A stretch of DNA of 64,000 nucleotides from Nephrocerus scutellatus (Eukaryota > Arthropoda > Insecta > Diptera > Pipunculidae), in the NCBI GenBank assembly GCA_947095585.1, contig OX352761.1, forward strand, positions 81,347,267-81,411,266. The letters run 5' to 3'. A program made the position numbers and the translations under genes. Positions 1 to 13,639 of the stretch are shown in pieces (position 1 is the first letter of the stretch; each line of letters begins with the position of its first letter). The notes under the pieces are model-generated. The model saw only the letters and a program-made list of their open reading frames with translations. It was not told the origin of the DNA and made no database searches.

Positions 1-479
1 GTATGAAACTCGGAATGTAGGACTAATATGTGACTATAAGATTTGTTCCTATCGAAATTCTGGGATCTGGCCAATAGGGTCTGGGATTTTTGGAACCAAG
101 CCATTTCTCAAGGGATTCGTATGAAACTCGGAATGTAGAACTAATATGTGACTATAAGATTTGTTCCTATGGAAATTCTGGGATCTGGCCAATTGGGTCT
201 GGAATTTTGGGAACCAAGCCATTTCTCAAGCGATTCGTATGAAACTCGGAATGTAGGACTAATATGTGACTATAAGACTTGTTCCTATGGAAATTCTGGG
301 ATCTGGCCAATAGGGTCTGGGATTTTTGGAACCAAGCCATTTCTCAAGGGATTCGTATGAAACCCGGAATGTATAACTAATATGTGACTATAAGACTTGT
401 TCCTATGGAAATTCTGGGATCTGGCCAATAGGGTCTGGGATTTTTGGAACCAAGCCATTTCTCAAGGGATTCGTATGAA

Positions 480-3400
480 ACTCGGAATGTAGGACTAATA
501 TGTGACTATAAGATTTGTTCCTATGAAAATTCTGGGATCTGGCCAATAGGGTCTGGGAATTTTGGAACCAAGCTATTTCTCAAGGGATTCGTATGAAACT
601 CGGAATGTAGGACTAATATGTGACTATAAGACTTGTTCCTATGGAAATTCTGGGATCTGGCCAATAGGGTCTGGGATTTTTGGAACCAAGCCATTTCTCA
701 AGGGATTCGTATGAAACTCGGAATGTAGGACTAATATGTGACTATAAGATTTGTTCCTATGAAAATTCTGGGATCTGGCCAATAGGGTCTGGGAATTTTG
801 GAACCAAGCTATTTCTCAAGGGATTCGTATGAAACTCGGAATGTAGGACTAATATGTGACTATAAGACTTGTTCCTATGGAAATTCTGGGATCTGGCCAA
901 TAGGGTCTGGGATTTTTGGAACCAAGCCATTTCTCAAGGGATTCGTATGATACTCGGAATGTAGGACTAATATGTGACTATAAGATTTGTTCCTATGGAA
1001 ATTCTGGGATCTGGCCAATAGGGTCTGGGATTTTTGGAACCAAGCCATTTCTCAAGGGATTCGTATGAAACTCGGAATGTAGGACTAATATGTGACTATA
1101 AGATTTGTTCCTATGGAAATTCTAGGATCTGGCCAATTGGGTCTGGAATTTTGGGAACCAAGCCATTTCTCAAGCGATTCGTATGAAACTCGGAATGTAG
1201 GACTAATATGTGACTATAAGACTTGTTCCTATGGAAATTCTGGGATCTGGCCAATAGGGTCTGGGATTTTTGGAACCAAGCCATTTCTCAAGGGATTCGT
1301 ATGAAACTCGGAATGTAGGACTAATATGTGACTATAAGATTTGTTCCTATGGAAATTCTGGGATCTGGCCAATAGGGTCTGGGATTTTTGGAACCAAGTC
1401 ATTTCTCAAGGGATTCGTATGAAACTCGGAATGTAGGACTTATATGTGACTATAAGATTTGTTCCTATGGAAATTCTGGGATCTGGCCAATAGGGTCTGG
1501 GATTTTTGGAACCAAGCCATTTCTCAAGGGATTCGTATGAAACTCGGAATGTATATCTAATATGTGACAATAAGACTTGTTCCTATGGAAGTTCTGGGAT
1601 CTGGCCAATAGGGTCTGGGATTTTTGGAACCAAGCCATTTCTCAAGGGATTCGTATGAAACTCGGAATGTAGGACTAATATGTGACTATAAGATTTGTTC
1701 CTATGAATATTCTGGGATCTGGCCAATAGGGTCTGGGAATTTTGGAACCAAGCTATTTCTCAAGGGATTCGTATGAAACTCGGAATGTAGGACTAATATG
1801 TGACTATAAGACTTGTTCCTATGGAAATTCTGGGATCTGGCCAATAGGGTCTGGGATTTTTGGAACCAAGCAATTTCTCAAGGGATTCGTATGAAACTCG
1901 GAATGTAGGACTAATATGTGACTATAAGAATTGTTCCTATGGAAGTTCTGGGATCTGGCCAATAGGGTCTGGGATTTTTGGAACCAAGCCATTTCTCAAG
2001 GGATTCGTATGAAAATCGGAATGTAGGACTAATATGTGACTATAAGATTTGTTCCTATGGAAATTCTGGGATCTGGCCAATAGGGTCTGGGATTTTTGGA
2101 ACCAAGCCATTTCTCAAGGGATTCGTATGAAACTCGGAATGTAGGACTAATATGTGACTATAAGACTTGTTCCTATGGAAATTCTGGGATCTGGCCAATA
2201 GGGTCTGGGGTTTTGGAACCAAGCCATTTCTCAAGGGATTCGTATGAAACTCGGAATGTAGGACTAATATGTGACTATAAGACTTGTTCCTATGAAAATT
2301 CTGGGATCTGGCCAATAGGGTCTGGGATTTTTGGAACCAAGCCATTTCTCAAGGGATTCGTATGAAACTGGGAATGTAGGACTAATATGTGACTATAGGA
2401 TTTGTTCCTATGAATATTCTGGGATCTGGCCAATAGGGTCTGGGAATTTTGGAACCAAGCTATTTCTCAAGGGATTCGTATGAAACTCGGAATGTAGGAC
2501 TAATATGTGACTATAAGACTTGTTCCTATGGAAATTCTGGGATCTGGCCAATAGGGTCTGGGATTTTTGGAACCAAGCCATTTCTCAAGGGATTCGTATG
2601 AAACTCGGAATGTAGGACTAATATGTGACTATAAGATTTGTTCCTATGGAAATTCTGGGATCTGGCCAATTGGGTCTGGAATTTTGGGAACCAAGCCATT
2701 TCTCAAGCGATTCGTATGAAACTCGGAATGTAGGACTAATATGTGACTATAAGACTTGTTCCTATGGAAATTCTGGGATCTGGCCAATAGGGTCTGGGAT
2801 TTTTGGAACCAAGCCATTTCTCAAGGGATTCGTATGAAACCCGGAATGTATAACTAATATGTGACTATAAGACTTGTTCCTATGGAAATTCTGGGATCTG
2901 GCCAATAGGGTCTGGGATTTTTGGAACCAAGCCATTTCTCAAGGGATTCGTATGAAACTCGGAATGTAGGACTAATATGTGACTATAAGATTTGTTCCTA
3001 TGAAAATTCTGGGATCTGGCCAATAGGGTCTGGGAATTTTGGAACCAAGCTATTTCTCAAGGGATTCGTATGAAACTCGGAATGTAGGACTAATATGTGA
3101 CTATAAGACTTGTTCCTATGGAAATTCTGGGATCTGGCCAATAGGGTCTGGGATTTTTGGAACCAAGCCATTTCTCAAGGGATTTGTATGAAACTCGGAA
3201 TGTAGGACTAATATGTGACTATAAGATTTGTTCCTATGAAAATTCTGGGATCTGGCCAATAGGGTCTGGGAATTTTGAAACCAAGCTATTTCTCAAGGGA
3301 TTCGTATGAAACTCGGAATGTAGGACTAATATGTGACTATAAGACTTGTTCCTATGGAAATTCTGGGATCTGGCCAATAGGGTCTGGGATTTTTGGAACC

Positions 3401-5369
3401 AAGCCATTTCTCAAGGGATTCGTATGAAACTCGGAATGTAGGACTAATATGTGACTATAAGATTTGTTCCTATGAAAATTCTGGGATCTGGCCAATAGGG
3501 TCTGGGAATTTTGGAACCAAGCTATTTCTCAAGGGATTCGTATGAAACTCGGAATGTAGGACTAATATGTGACTATAAGACTTGTTCCTATGGAAATTCT
3601 GGGATCTGGCCAATAGGGTCTGGGATTTTTGGAACCAAGCCATTTCTCAAGGGATTCGTATGATACTCGGAATGTAGGACTAATATGTGACTATAAGATT
3701 TGTTCCTATGGAAATTCTGGGATCTGGCCAATAGGGTCTGGGATTTTTGGAACCAAGCCATTTCTCAAGGGATTCGTATGAAACTCGGAATGTAGGACTA
3801 ATATGTGACTATAAGATTTGTTCCTATGGAAATTCTGGGATCTGGCCAATTGGGTCTGGAATTTTGGGAACCAAGCCATTTCTCAAGCGATTCGTATGAA
3901 ACTCGGAATGTAGGACTAATATGTGACTATAAGACTTGTTCCTATGGAAATTCTGGGATCTGGCCAATAGGGTCTGGGATTTTTGGAACCAAGCCATTTC
4001 TCAAGGGATTCGTATGAAACTCGGAATGTAGGACTAATATGTGACTATAAGATTTGTTCCTATGGAAATTCTGGGATCTGGCCAATAGGGTCTGGGATTT
4101 TTGGAACCAAGTCATTTCTCAAGGGATTCGTATGAAACTCGGAATGTAGGACTTATATGTGACTATAAGATTTGTTCCTATGGAAATTCTGGGATCTGGC
4201 CAATAGGGTCTGGGATTTTTGGAACCAAGCCATTTCTCAAGGGATTCGTATGAAACTCGGAATGTATATCTAATATGTGACAACAAGACTTGTTCCTATG
4301 GAAGTTCTGGGATCTGGCCAATAGGGTCTGGGATTTTTGGAACCAAGCCATTTCTCAAGGGATTCGTATGAAACTCGGAATGTAGGACTAATATGAGACT
4401 ATAAGATTTGTTCCTATGAATATTCTGGGATCTGGCCAATAGGGTCTGGGAATTTTGGAACCAAGCTATTTCTCAAGGGATTCGTATGAAACTCGGAATG
4501 TAGGACTAATATGTGACTATAAGACTTGTTCCTATGGAAATTCTGGGATCTGGCCAATAGGGTCTGGGATTTTTGGAACCAAGCAATTTCTCAAGGGATT
4601 CGTATGAAACTCGGAATGTAGGACTAATATGTGACTATAAGAATTGTTCCTATGGAAGTTCTGGGATCTGGCCAATAGGGTCTGGGATTTTTGGAACCAA
4701 GCCATTTCTCAAGGGATTCGTATGAAAATCGGAATGTAGGACTAATATGTGACTATAAGATTTGTTCCTATGGAAATTCTGGGATCTGGCCAATAGCGTC
4801 TGGGATTTTTGGAACCAAGCCATTTCTCAAGGGATTCGTATGAAACTCGGAATGTAGGACTAATATGTGACTATAAGACTTGTTCCTATGGAAATTCTGG
4901 GATCTGGCCAATAGGGTCTGGGGTTTTGGAACCAAGCCATTTCTCAAGGGATTCGTATGAAACTCGGAATGTAGGACTAATATGTGACTATAAGACTTGT
5001 TCCTATGAAAATTCTGGGATCTGGCCAATAGGGTCTGGGATTTTTGGAACCAAGCCATTTCTCAAGGGATTCGTATGAAACTGGGAATGTAGGACTAATA
5101 TGTGACTATAGGATTTGTTCCTATGAATATTCTGGGATCTGGCCAATAGGGTCTGGGAATTTTGGAACCAAGCTATTTCTCAAGGGATTCGTATGAAACT
5201 CGGAATGTAGGACTAATATGTGACTATAAGACTTGTTCCTATGGAAATTCTGGGATCTGGCCAATAGGGTCTGGGATTTTTGGAACCAAGCCATTTCTCA
5301 AGGGATTCGTATGAAACTCGGAATGTAGGACTAATATGTGACTATAAGATTTGTTCCTATGGAAATTCT
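480..5369 (+). repeat. 2713-bp internal duplication inside the 5344-bp unit
   Basis: About 480-2656 reappears at about 3193-5369, offset 2713 bp (23 monomers minus 1 bp). Shared diagnostics include the TGATACTCGG monomer (948 and 3661), the 1-bp-shorter GGGGTTTTGGAACC monomer (near 2211 and 4921) and the CTGGGAATG plus ATAGGATTTG monomer (near 2368 and 5081). The copies differ by a few substitutions, for example TGTGAC versus TGAGAC near 4395. Positions 1-480 resemble 2478-2957 instead, so the window opens inside a further repeat of the same block. Confidence 0.85.
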
Positions 5370-5839
5370 GGGATCTGGCCAATAGGGTCTGGGATTTTTG
5401 GAACCAAGCCATTTCTCAAGGGATTTGTATGAAACTCGGAATGTAGGACTAATATGTGACTATAAGATTTGTTCCTATGGAAATTCTGGGATCTGGCCAA
5501 TAGGGTCTGGGATTTTTGGAACCAAGCCATTTCTCAAGGGATTCGTATGAAACTCGGAATGTAGGACTAATATGTGACTATAAGACTTGTTCCTATGGAA
5601 ATTCTGGGATCTGGCCAATAGGGTCTGGGATTTTTGGAACCAAGCCATTTCTCAAGGGATTCGTATGAAACTCGGAATGTAGGACTAATATGTGACTATA
5701 AGACTTGTTCCTATGGAAATTCTGGGATCTGGCCAATAGGGTCTGGGATTTTTGGAACCAAGCCATTTCTCAAGGGATTCGTATGAAACTCGGAATGTAG
5801 GACTAATATGTAACTATAAGACTTGTTCCTATGGAAATT

Positions 5840-5911
5840 CTGGGATCTGGCCAATAGGGTTTGGGATTTTTGGATCTGGGATCTGGCCAATAGGGTCTGG
5901 GATTTTTGGAA
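5840..5911 (+). repeat. 36-bp intramonomer duplication, first copy
   Basis: Within one monomer the block beginning TCTGGGATCTGGCCAATAGG is present twice in a row, 36 bp apart. The first copy has GGTTTGGG where the second has GGTCTGGG. This makes a 154-bp monomer and shifts the register of everything downstream. It acts as a landmark of the 5344-bp unit. Confidence 0.9.
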
Positions 5912-8900
5912 CCAAGTCATTTCTCAAGGGATTCGTATGAAACTCGGAATGTAGGACTAATATGTGACTATAAGATTTGTTCCTATGGAAATTCTGGGAT
6001 CTGGCCAATAGGGTCTGGGATTTTTGGAACCAAGCCATTTCTCAAGGGATTCGTATGAAACTCGGAATGTATATCTAATATGTGACAATAAGACTTGTTC
6101 CTATGAACATTCTGGGATCTGGCCAATAGGGTCTGGGATTTTTGGAACCAAGCCATTTCTCAAGGGATTCGTATGAAACTCGGAATGTAGGACTAATATG
6201 TGACTATAAGATTTGTTCCTATGGAAATTCTGGGATCTGGCCAATAGGGTCTGGGATTTTTGGAACCAAGCCATTTCTCAAGGGATTCGTATGAAACTCG
6301 GAATGTAGGACTAATATGTGACTATAAGATTTGTTCCTATGGAAATTCTGGGATCTGGCCAATAGGGTCTGGGATTTTTGGAACCAAGCCATTTCTCAAG
6401 GGATTCGTATGAAACTCGGAATGTAGGACTAATATGTGACTATAAGATTTGTTCCTATGGAAATTCTGGGATCTGGCCAATTGGGTCTGGAATTTTGGGA
6501 ACCAAGCCATTTCTCAAGCGATTCGTATGAAACTCGGAATGTAGGACTAATATGTGACTATAAGACTTGTTCCTATGGAAATTCTGGGATCTGGCCAATA
6601 GGGTCTGGGATTTTTGGAACCAAGCCATTTCTCAAGGGATTCGTATGAAACTCGGAATGTAGGACTAATATGTGACTATAAGATTTGTTCCTATGGAAAT
6701 TCTGGGATCTGGCCAATAGGGTCTGGGATTTTTGGAACCAAGTCATTTCTCAAGGGATTCGTATGAAACTCGGAATGTAGGACTTATATGTGACTATAAG
6801 ATTTGTTCCTATGGAAATTCTGGGATCTGGCCAATAGGGTCTGGGATTTTTGGAACCAAGCCATTTCTCAAGGGATTCGTATGAAACTCGGAATGTATAT
6901 CTAATATGTGACAATAAGACTTGTTCCTATGGAAGTTCTGGGATCTGGCCAATAGGGTCTGGGATTTTTGGAACCAAGCCATTTCTCAAGGGATTCGTAT
7001 GAAACTCGGAATGTAGGACTAATATGTGACTATAAGATTTGTTCCTATGAATATTCTGGGATCTGGCCAATAGGGTCTGGGAATTTTGGAACCAAGCTAT
7101 TTCTCAAGGGATTCGTATGAAACTCGGAATGTAGGACTAATATGTGACTATAAGACTTGTTCCTATGGAAATTCTGGGATCTGGCCAATAGGGTCTGGGA
7201 TTTTTGGAACCAAGCAATTTCTCAAGGGATTCGTATGAAACTCGGAATGTAGGACTAATATGTGACTATAAGAATTGTTCCTATGGAAGTTCTGGGATCT
7301 GGCCAATAGGGTCTGGGATTTTTGGAACCAAGCCATTTCTCAAGGGATTCGTATGAAAATCGGAATGTAGGACTAATATGTGACTATAAGATTTGTTCCT
7401 ATGGAAATTCTGGGATCTGGCCAATAGGGTCTGGGATTTTTGGAACCAAGCCATTTCTCAAGGGATTCGTATGAAACTCGGAATGTAGGACTAATATGTG
7501 ACTATAAGACTTGTTCCTATGGAAATTCTGGGATCTGGCCAATAGGGTCTGGGGTTTTGGAACCAAGCCATTTCTCAAGGGATTCGTATGAAACTCGGAA
7601 TGTAGGACTAATATGTGACTATAAGACTTGTTCCTATGAAAATTCTGGGATCTGGCCAATAGGGTCTGGGATTTTTGGAACCAAGCCATTTCTCAAGGGA
7701 TTCGTATGAAACTGGGAATGTAGGACTAATATGTGACTATAGGATTTGTTCCTATGAATATTCTGGGATCTGGCCAATAGGGTCTGGGAATTTTGGAACC
7801 AAGCTATTTCTCAAGGGATTCGTATGAAACTCGGAATGTAGGACTAATATGTGACTATAAGACTTGTTCCTATGGAAATTCTGGGATCTGGCCAATAGGG
7901 TCTGGGATTTTTGGAACCAAGCCATTTCTCAAGGGATTCGTATGAAACTCGGAATGTAGGACTAATATGTGACTATAAGATTTGTTCCTATGGAAATTCT
8001 GGGATCTGGCCAATTGGGTCTGGAATTTTGGGAACCAAGCCATTTCTCAAGCGATTCGTATGAAACTCGGAATGTAGGACTAATATGTGACTATAAGACT
8101 TGTTCCTATGGAAATTCTGGGATCTGGCCAATAGGGTCTGGGATTTTTGGAACCAAGCCATTTCTCAAGGGATTCGTATGAAACCCGGAATGTATAACTA
8201 ATATGTGACTATAAGACTTGTTCCTATGGAAATTCTGGGATCTGGCCAATAGGGTCTGGGATTTTTGGAACCAAGCCATTTCTCAAGGGATTCGTATGAA
8301 ACTCGGAATGTAGGACTAATATGTGACTATAAGATTTGTTCCTATGAAAATTCTGGGATCTGGCCAATAGGGTCTGGGAATTTTGGAACCAAGCTATTTC
8401 TCAAGGGATTCGTATGAAACTCGGAATGTAGGACTAATATGTGACTATAAGACTTGTTCCTATGGAAATTCTGGGATCTGGCCAATAGGGTCTGGGATTT
8501 TTGGAACCAAGCCATTTCTCAAGGGATTTGTATGAAACTCGGAATGTAGGACTAATATGTGACTATAAGATTTGTTCCTATGAAAATTCTGGGATCTGGC
8601 CAATAGGGTCTGGGAATTTTGAAACCAAGCTATTTCTCAAGGGATTCGTATGAAACTCGGAATGTAGGACTAATATGTGACTATAAGACTTGTTCCTATG
8701 GAAATTCTGGGATCTGGCCAATAGGGTCTGGGATTTTTGGAACCAAGCCATTTCTCAAGGGATTCGTATGAAACTCGGAATGTAGGACTAATATGTGACT
8801 ATAAGATTTGTTCCTATGAAAATTCTGGGATCTGGCCAATAGGGTCTGGGAATTTTGGAACCAAGCTATTTCTCAAGGGATTCGTATGAAACTCGGAATG

Positions 8901-11183
8901 TAGGACTAATATGTGACTATAAGACTTGTTCCTATGGAAATTCTGGGATCTGGCCAATAGGGTCTGGGATTTTTGGAACCAAGCCATTTCTCAAGGGATT
9001 CGTATGATACTCGGAATGTAGGACTAATATGTGACTATAAGATTTGTTCCTATGGAAATTCTGGGATCTGGCCAATAGGGTCTGGGATTTTTGGAACCAA
9101 GCCATTTCTCAAGGGATTCGTATGAAACTCGGAATGTAGGACTAATATGTGACTATAAGATTTGTTCCTATGGAAATTCTGGGATCTGGCCAATTGGGTC
9201 TGGAATTTTGGGAACCAAGCCATTTCTCAAGCGATTCGTATGAAACTCGGAATGTAGGACTAATATGTGACTATAAGACTTGTTCCTATGGAAATTCTGG
9301 GATCTGGCCAATAGGGTCTGGGATTTTTGGAACCAAGCCATTTCTCAAGGGATTCGTATGAAACTCGGAATGTAGGACTAATATGTGACTATAAGATTTG
9401 TTCCTATGGAAATTCTGGGATCTGGCCAATAGGGTCTGGGATTTTTGGAACCAAGTCATTTCTCAAGGGATTCGTATGAAACTCGGAATGTAGGACTTAT
9501 ATGTGACTATAAGATTTGTTCCTATGGAAATTCTGGGATCTGGCCAATAGGGTCTGGGATTTTTGGAACCAAGCCATTTCTCAAGGGATTCGTATGAAAC
9601 TCGGAATGTATATCTAATATGTGACAATAAGACTTGTTCCTATGGAAGTTCTGGGATCTGGCCAATAGGGTCTGGGATTTTTGGAACCAAGCCATTTCTC
9701 AAGGGATTCGTATGAAACTCGGAATGTAGGACTAATATGAGACTATAAGATTTGTTCCTATGAATATTCTGGGATCTGGCCAATAGGGTCTGGGAATTTT
9801 GGAACCAAGCTATTTCTCAAGGGATTCGTATGAAACTCGGAATGTAGGACTAATATGTGACTATAAGACTTGTTCCTATGGAAATTCTGGGATCTGGCCA
9901 ATAGGGTCTGGGATTTTTGGAACCAAGCAATTTCTCAAGGGATTCGTATGAAACTCGGAATGTAGGACTAATATGTGACTATAAGAATTGTTCCTATGGA
10001 AGTTCTGGGATCTGGCCAATAGGGTCTGGGATTTTTGGAACCAAGCCATTTCTCAAGGGATTCGTATGAAAATCGGAATGTAGGACTAATATGTGACTAT
10101 AAGATTTGTTCCTATGGAAATTCTGGGATCTGGCCAATAGCGTCTGGGATTTTTGGAACCAAGCCATTTCTCAAGGGATTCGTATGAAACTCGGAATGTA
10201 GGACTAATATGTGACTATAAGACTTGTTCCTATGGAAATTCTGGGATCTGGCCAATAGGGTCTGGGGTTTTGGAACCAAGCCATTTCTCAAGGGATTCGT
10301 ATGAAACTCGGAATGTAGGACTAATATGTGACTATAAGACTTGTTCCTATGAAAATTCTGGGATCTGGCCAATAGGGTCTGGGATTTTTGGAACCAAGCC
10401 ATTTCTCAAGGGATTCGTATGAAACTGGGAATGTAGGACTAATATGTGACTATAGGATTTGTTCCTATGAATATTCTGGGATCTGGCCAATAGGGTCTGG
10501 GAATTTTGGAACCAAGCTATTTCTCAAGGGATTCGTATGAAACTCGGAATGTAGGACTAATATGTGACTATAAGACTTGTTCCTATGGAAATTCTGGGAT
10601 CTGGCCAATAGGGTCTGGGATTTTTGGAACCAAGCCATTTCTCAAGGGATTCGTATGAAACTCGGAATGTAGGACTAATATGTGACTATAAGATTTGTTC
10701 CTATGGAAATTCTGGGATCTGGCCAATAGGGTCTGGGATTTTTGGAACCAAGCCATTTCTCAAGGGATTTGTATGAAACTCGGAATGTAGGACTAATATG
10801 TGACTATAAGATTTGTTCCTATGGAAATTCTGGGATCTGGCCAATAGGGTCTGGGATTTTTGGAACCAAGCCATTTCTCAAGGGATTCGTATGAAACTCG
10901 GAATGTAGGACTAATATGTGACTATAAGACTTGTTCCTATGGAAATTCTGGGATCTGGCCAATAGGGTCTGGGATTTTTGGAACCAAGCCATTTCTCAAG
11001 GGATTCGTATGAAACTCGGAATGTAGGACTAATATGTGACTATAAGACTTGTTCCTATGGAAATTCTGGGATCTGGCCAATAGGGTCTGGGATTTTTGGA
11101 ACCAAGCCATTTCTCAAGGGATTCGTATGAAACTCGGAATGTAGGACTAATATGTAACTATAAGACTTGTTCCTATGGAAATT

Positions 11184-11255
11184 CTGGGATCTGGCCAATA
11201 GGGTTTGGGATTTTTGGATCTGGGATCTGGCCAATAGGGTCTGGGATTTTTGGAA
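11184..11255 (+). repeat. 36-bp intramonomer duplication, second copy
   Basis: This is the same 154-bp monomer as at 5840-5911, displaced by exactly 5344 bp and with the same GGTTTGGG difference. It arose once and was then copied with the higher-order unit. Confidence 0.9.
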
Positions 11256-13639
11256 CCAAGTCATTTCTCAAGGGATTCGTATGAAACTCGGAATGTAGGA
11301 CTAATATGTGACTATAAGATTTGTTCCTATGGAAATTCTGGGATCTGGCCAATAGGGTCTGGGATTTTTGGAACCAAGCCATTTCTCAAGGGATTCGTAT
11401 GAAACTCGGAATGTATATCTAATATGTGACAATAAGACTTGTTCCTATGAACATTCTGGGATCTGGCCAATAGGGTCTGGGATTTTTGGAACCAAGCCAT
11501 TTCTCAAGGGATTCGTATGAAACTCGGAATGTAGGACTAATATGTGACTATAAGATTTGTTCCTATGGAAATTCTGGGATCTGGCCAATAGGGTCTGGGA
11601 TTTTTGGAACCAAGCCATTTCTCAAGGGATTCGTATGAAACTCGGAATGTAGGACTAATATGTGACTATAAGATTTGTTCCTATGGAAATTCTGGGATCT
11701 GGCCAATAGGGTCTGGGATTTTTGGAACCAAGCCATTTCTCAAGGGATTCGTATGAAACTCGGAATGTAGGACTAATATGTGACTATAAGATTTGTTCCT
11801 ATGGAAATTCTGGGATCTGGCCAATTGGGTCTGGAATTTTGGGAACCAAGCCATTTCTCAAGCGATTCGTATGAAACTCGGAATGTAGGACTAATATGTG
11901 ACTATAAGACTTGTTCCTATGGAAATTCTGGGATCTGGCCAATAGGGTCTGGGATTTTTGGAACCAAGCCATTTCTCAAGGGATTCGTATGAAACTCGGA
12001 ATGTATAACTAATATGTGACTATAAGACTTGTTCCTGTGGAAATTCTGGGATCTGGCCAATAGGGTCTGGGATTTTTGGAACCAAGCCATATCTCAAGGT
12101 ATTCGTATGAAACTCGGAATGTAGGACTAATATGTGACTATAAGATTTGTTCCTATGGAAATTCTGGGATCTGGCCAATAGGGTCTGGGATTTTTGGAAC
12201 CAAGCCATTTCTCAAGGGATTCGTATGAAACTCGGAATGTAGGACTAATATGTGACTATAAGATTTGTTCCTATGGAAATTCTGGGATCTGGCCAATAGG
12301 GTCTGGGATTTTTGGAACCAAGCCATTTCTCAAGGGATTCGTATGAAACTCGGAATGTAGGACTAATATGTGACTATAAGATTTGTTCCTATGGAAATTC
12401 TGGGATCTGGCCAATTGGGTCTGGAATTTTGGGAACCAAGCCATTTCTCAAGCGATTCGTATGAAACTCGGAATGTAGGACTAATATGTGACTATAAGAT
12501 TTGTTCCTATGGAAATTCTGGGATCTGGCCAATAGGGTCTGGGATTTTTGGAACCAAGCCATTTCTCAAGGGATTCGTATGAAACTCGGAATGTAGGACT
12601 AATATGTGACTATAAGATTTGTTCCTATGAAAATTCTGGGATCTGGCCAATAGGGTCTGGGATTTTTGGAACCAAGCCATTTCTCAAGGGATTTGTATGA
12701 AACTCGGAATGTAGGACTAATATGTGACTATAAGTTTTGTTCCTATGGAAATTCTGGGATCTGGCCAATAGGGTCTGGGATTTTTGGAACCAAGCCATTT
12801 CTCAAGGGATTCGTATGAAACTCGGAATGTAGGACTAATATGTGACTATAAGACTTGTTCCTCTGGAAATTCTGGGATCTGGCCAATAGGGTCTGGGATT
12901 TTTGGAACCAAGCCATTTCTCAAGGGATTCGTATGAAACTCGGAATGTATAACTAATATGTGACTATAAGACTTGTTCCTGTGGAAATTCTGGGATCTGG
13001 CCAATAGGGTTTGGAATTTTGGAACCAAGCCATTTCTCAAGGGATTCGTATGAAACTCGGAATGTAGGACTAATATGTGACTATAAGATTTGTTCCTATG
13101 AAAATTCTGGGATCTGGCCAATAGGGTCTGGGAATTTTGGAACCAAGCTATTTCTCAAGGGATTCGTATGAAACTCGGAATGTAGGACTAATATGTGATA
13201 TAAGACTTGTTCCTATGGAAATTCTGGGATCTGGCCAATAGGGTCTGGGATTTTTGGAACCAAGCCATTTCTCAAGGGATTCGTATGAAACTCGGAATGT
13301 AGGACTAATATGTGACTATAAGATTTGTTCCTATGGAAATTCTGGGATCTGGCCAATTGGGTCTGGAATTTTGGGAACCAAGCCATTTCTCAAGCGATTC
13401 GTATGAAACTCGGAATGTAGGACTAATATGTGACTATAAGACTTGTTCCTATGGAAATTCTGGGATCTGGCCAATAGGGTCTGAGATTTTTGGAACCAAG
13501 CCAATTCTCAAGGGATTCGTATGAAACTCGGAATGTAGGACTAATATGTGACTATAAGATTTCTTCCTATGGAAATTCTGGGATCTGGCCAATTGGGTCT
13601 GGGATTTTTGGAACCAAGCCATTTCTCAAGGGATTCGTA

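Larger units (their letters stand above)
950..12005 (+). repeat. 5344-bp higher-order repeat, about 2.07 copies
   Basis: The variant pattern from about 950 to 6661 repeats at +5344 up to about 12005. Examples are 1092/6436, 2055/7399, 3805/9149, 4768/10112 and 5711/11055. The unit equals 45 monomers plus 34 bp. The extra 34 bp come from one 36-bp internal duplication minus two single-base deletions. The copies are nearly identical. I noticed only single substitutions, such as ATTCTAGGATC at 1123 versus ATTCTGGGATC at 6467, and GACAACAAG versus GACAATAAG at about 4280/9624. The duplication is therefore very recent, or an assembly effect. Confidence 0.88.

Noticed and set aside
148..360. Recurrent 60-98 codon open frames throughout the satellite, on both strands, as a repeated peptide gene family
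   Set aside because: They follow from the monomer sequence. 118 is not a multiple of 3, frames close within about two monomers, starts are often GTG inside the repeat, and there is no promoter or conservation beyond that of the DNA itself.
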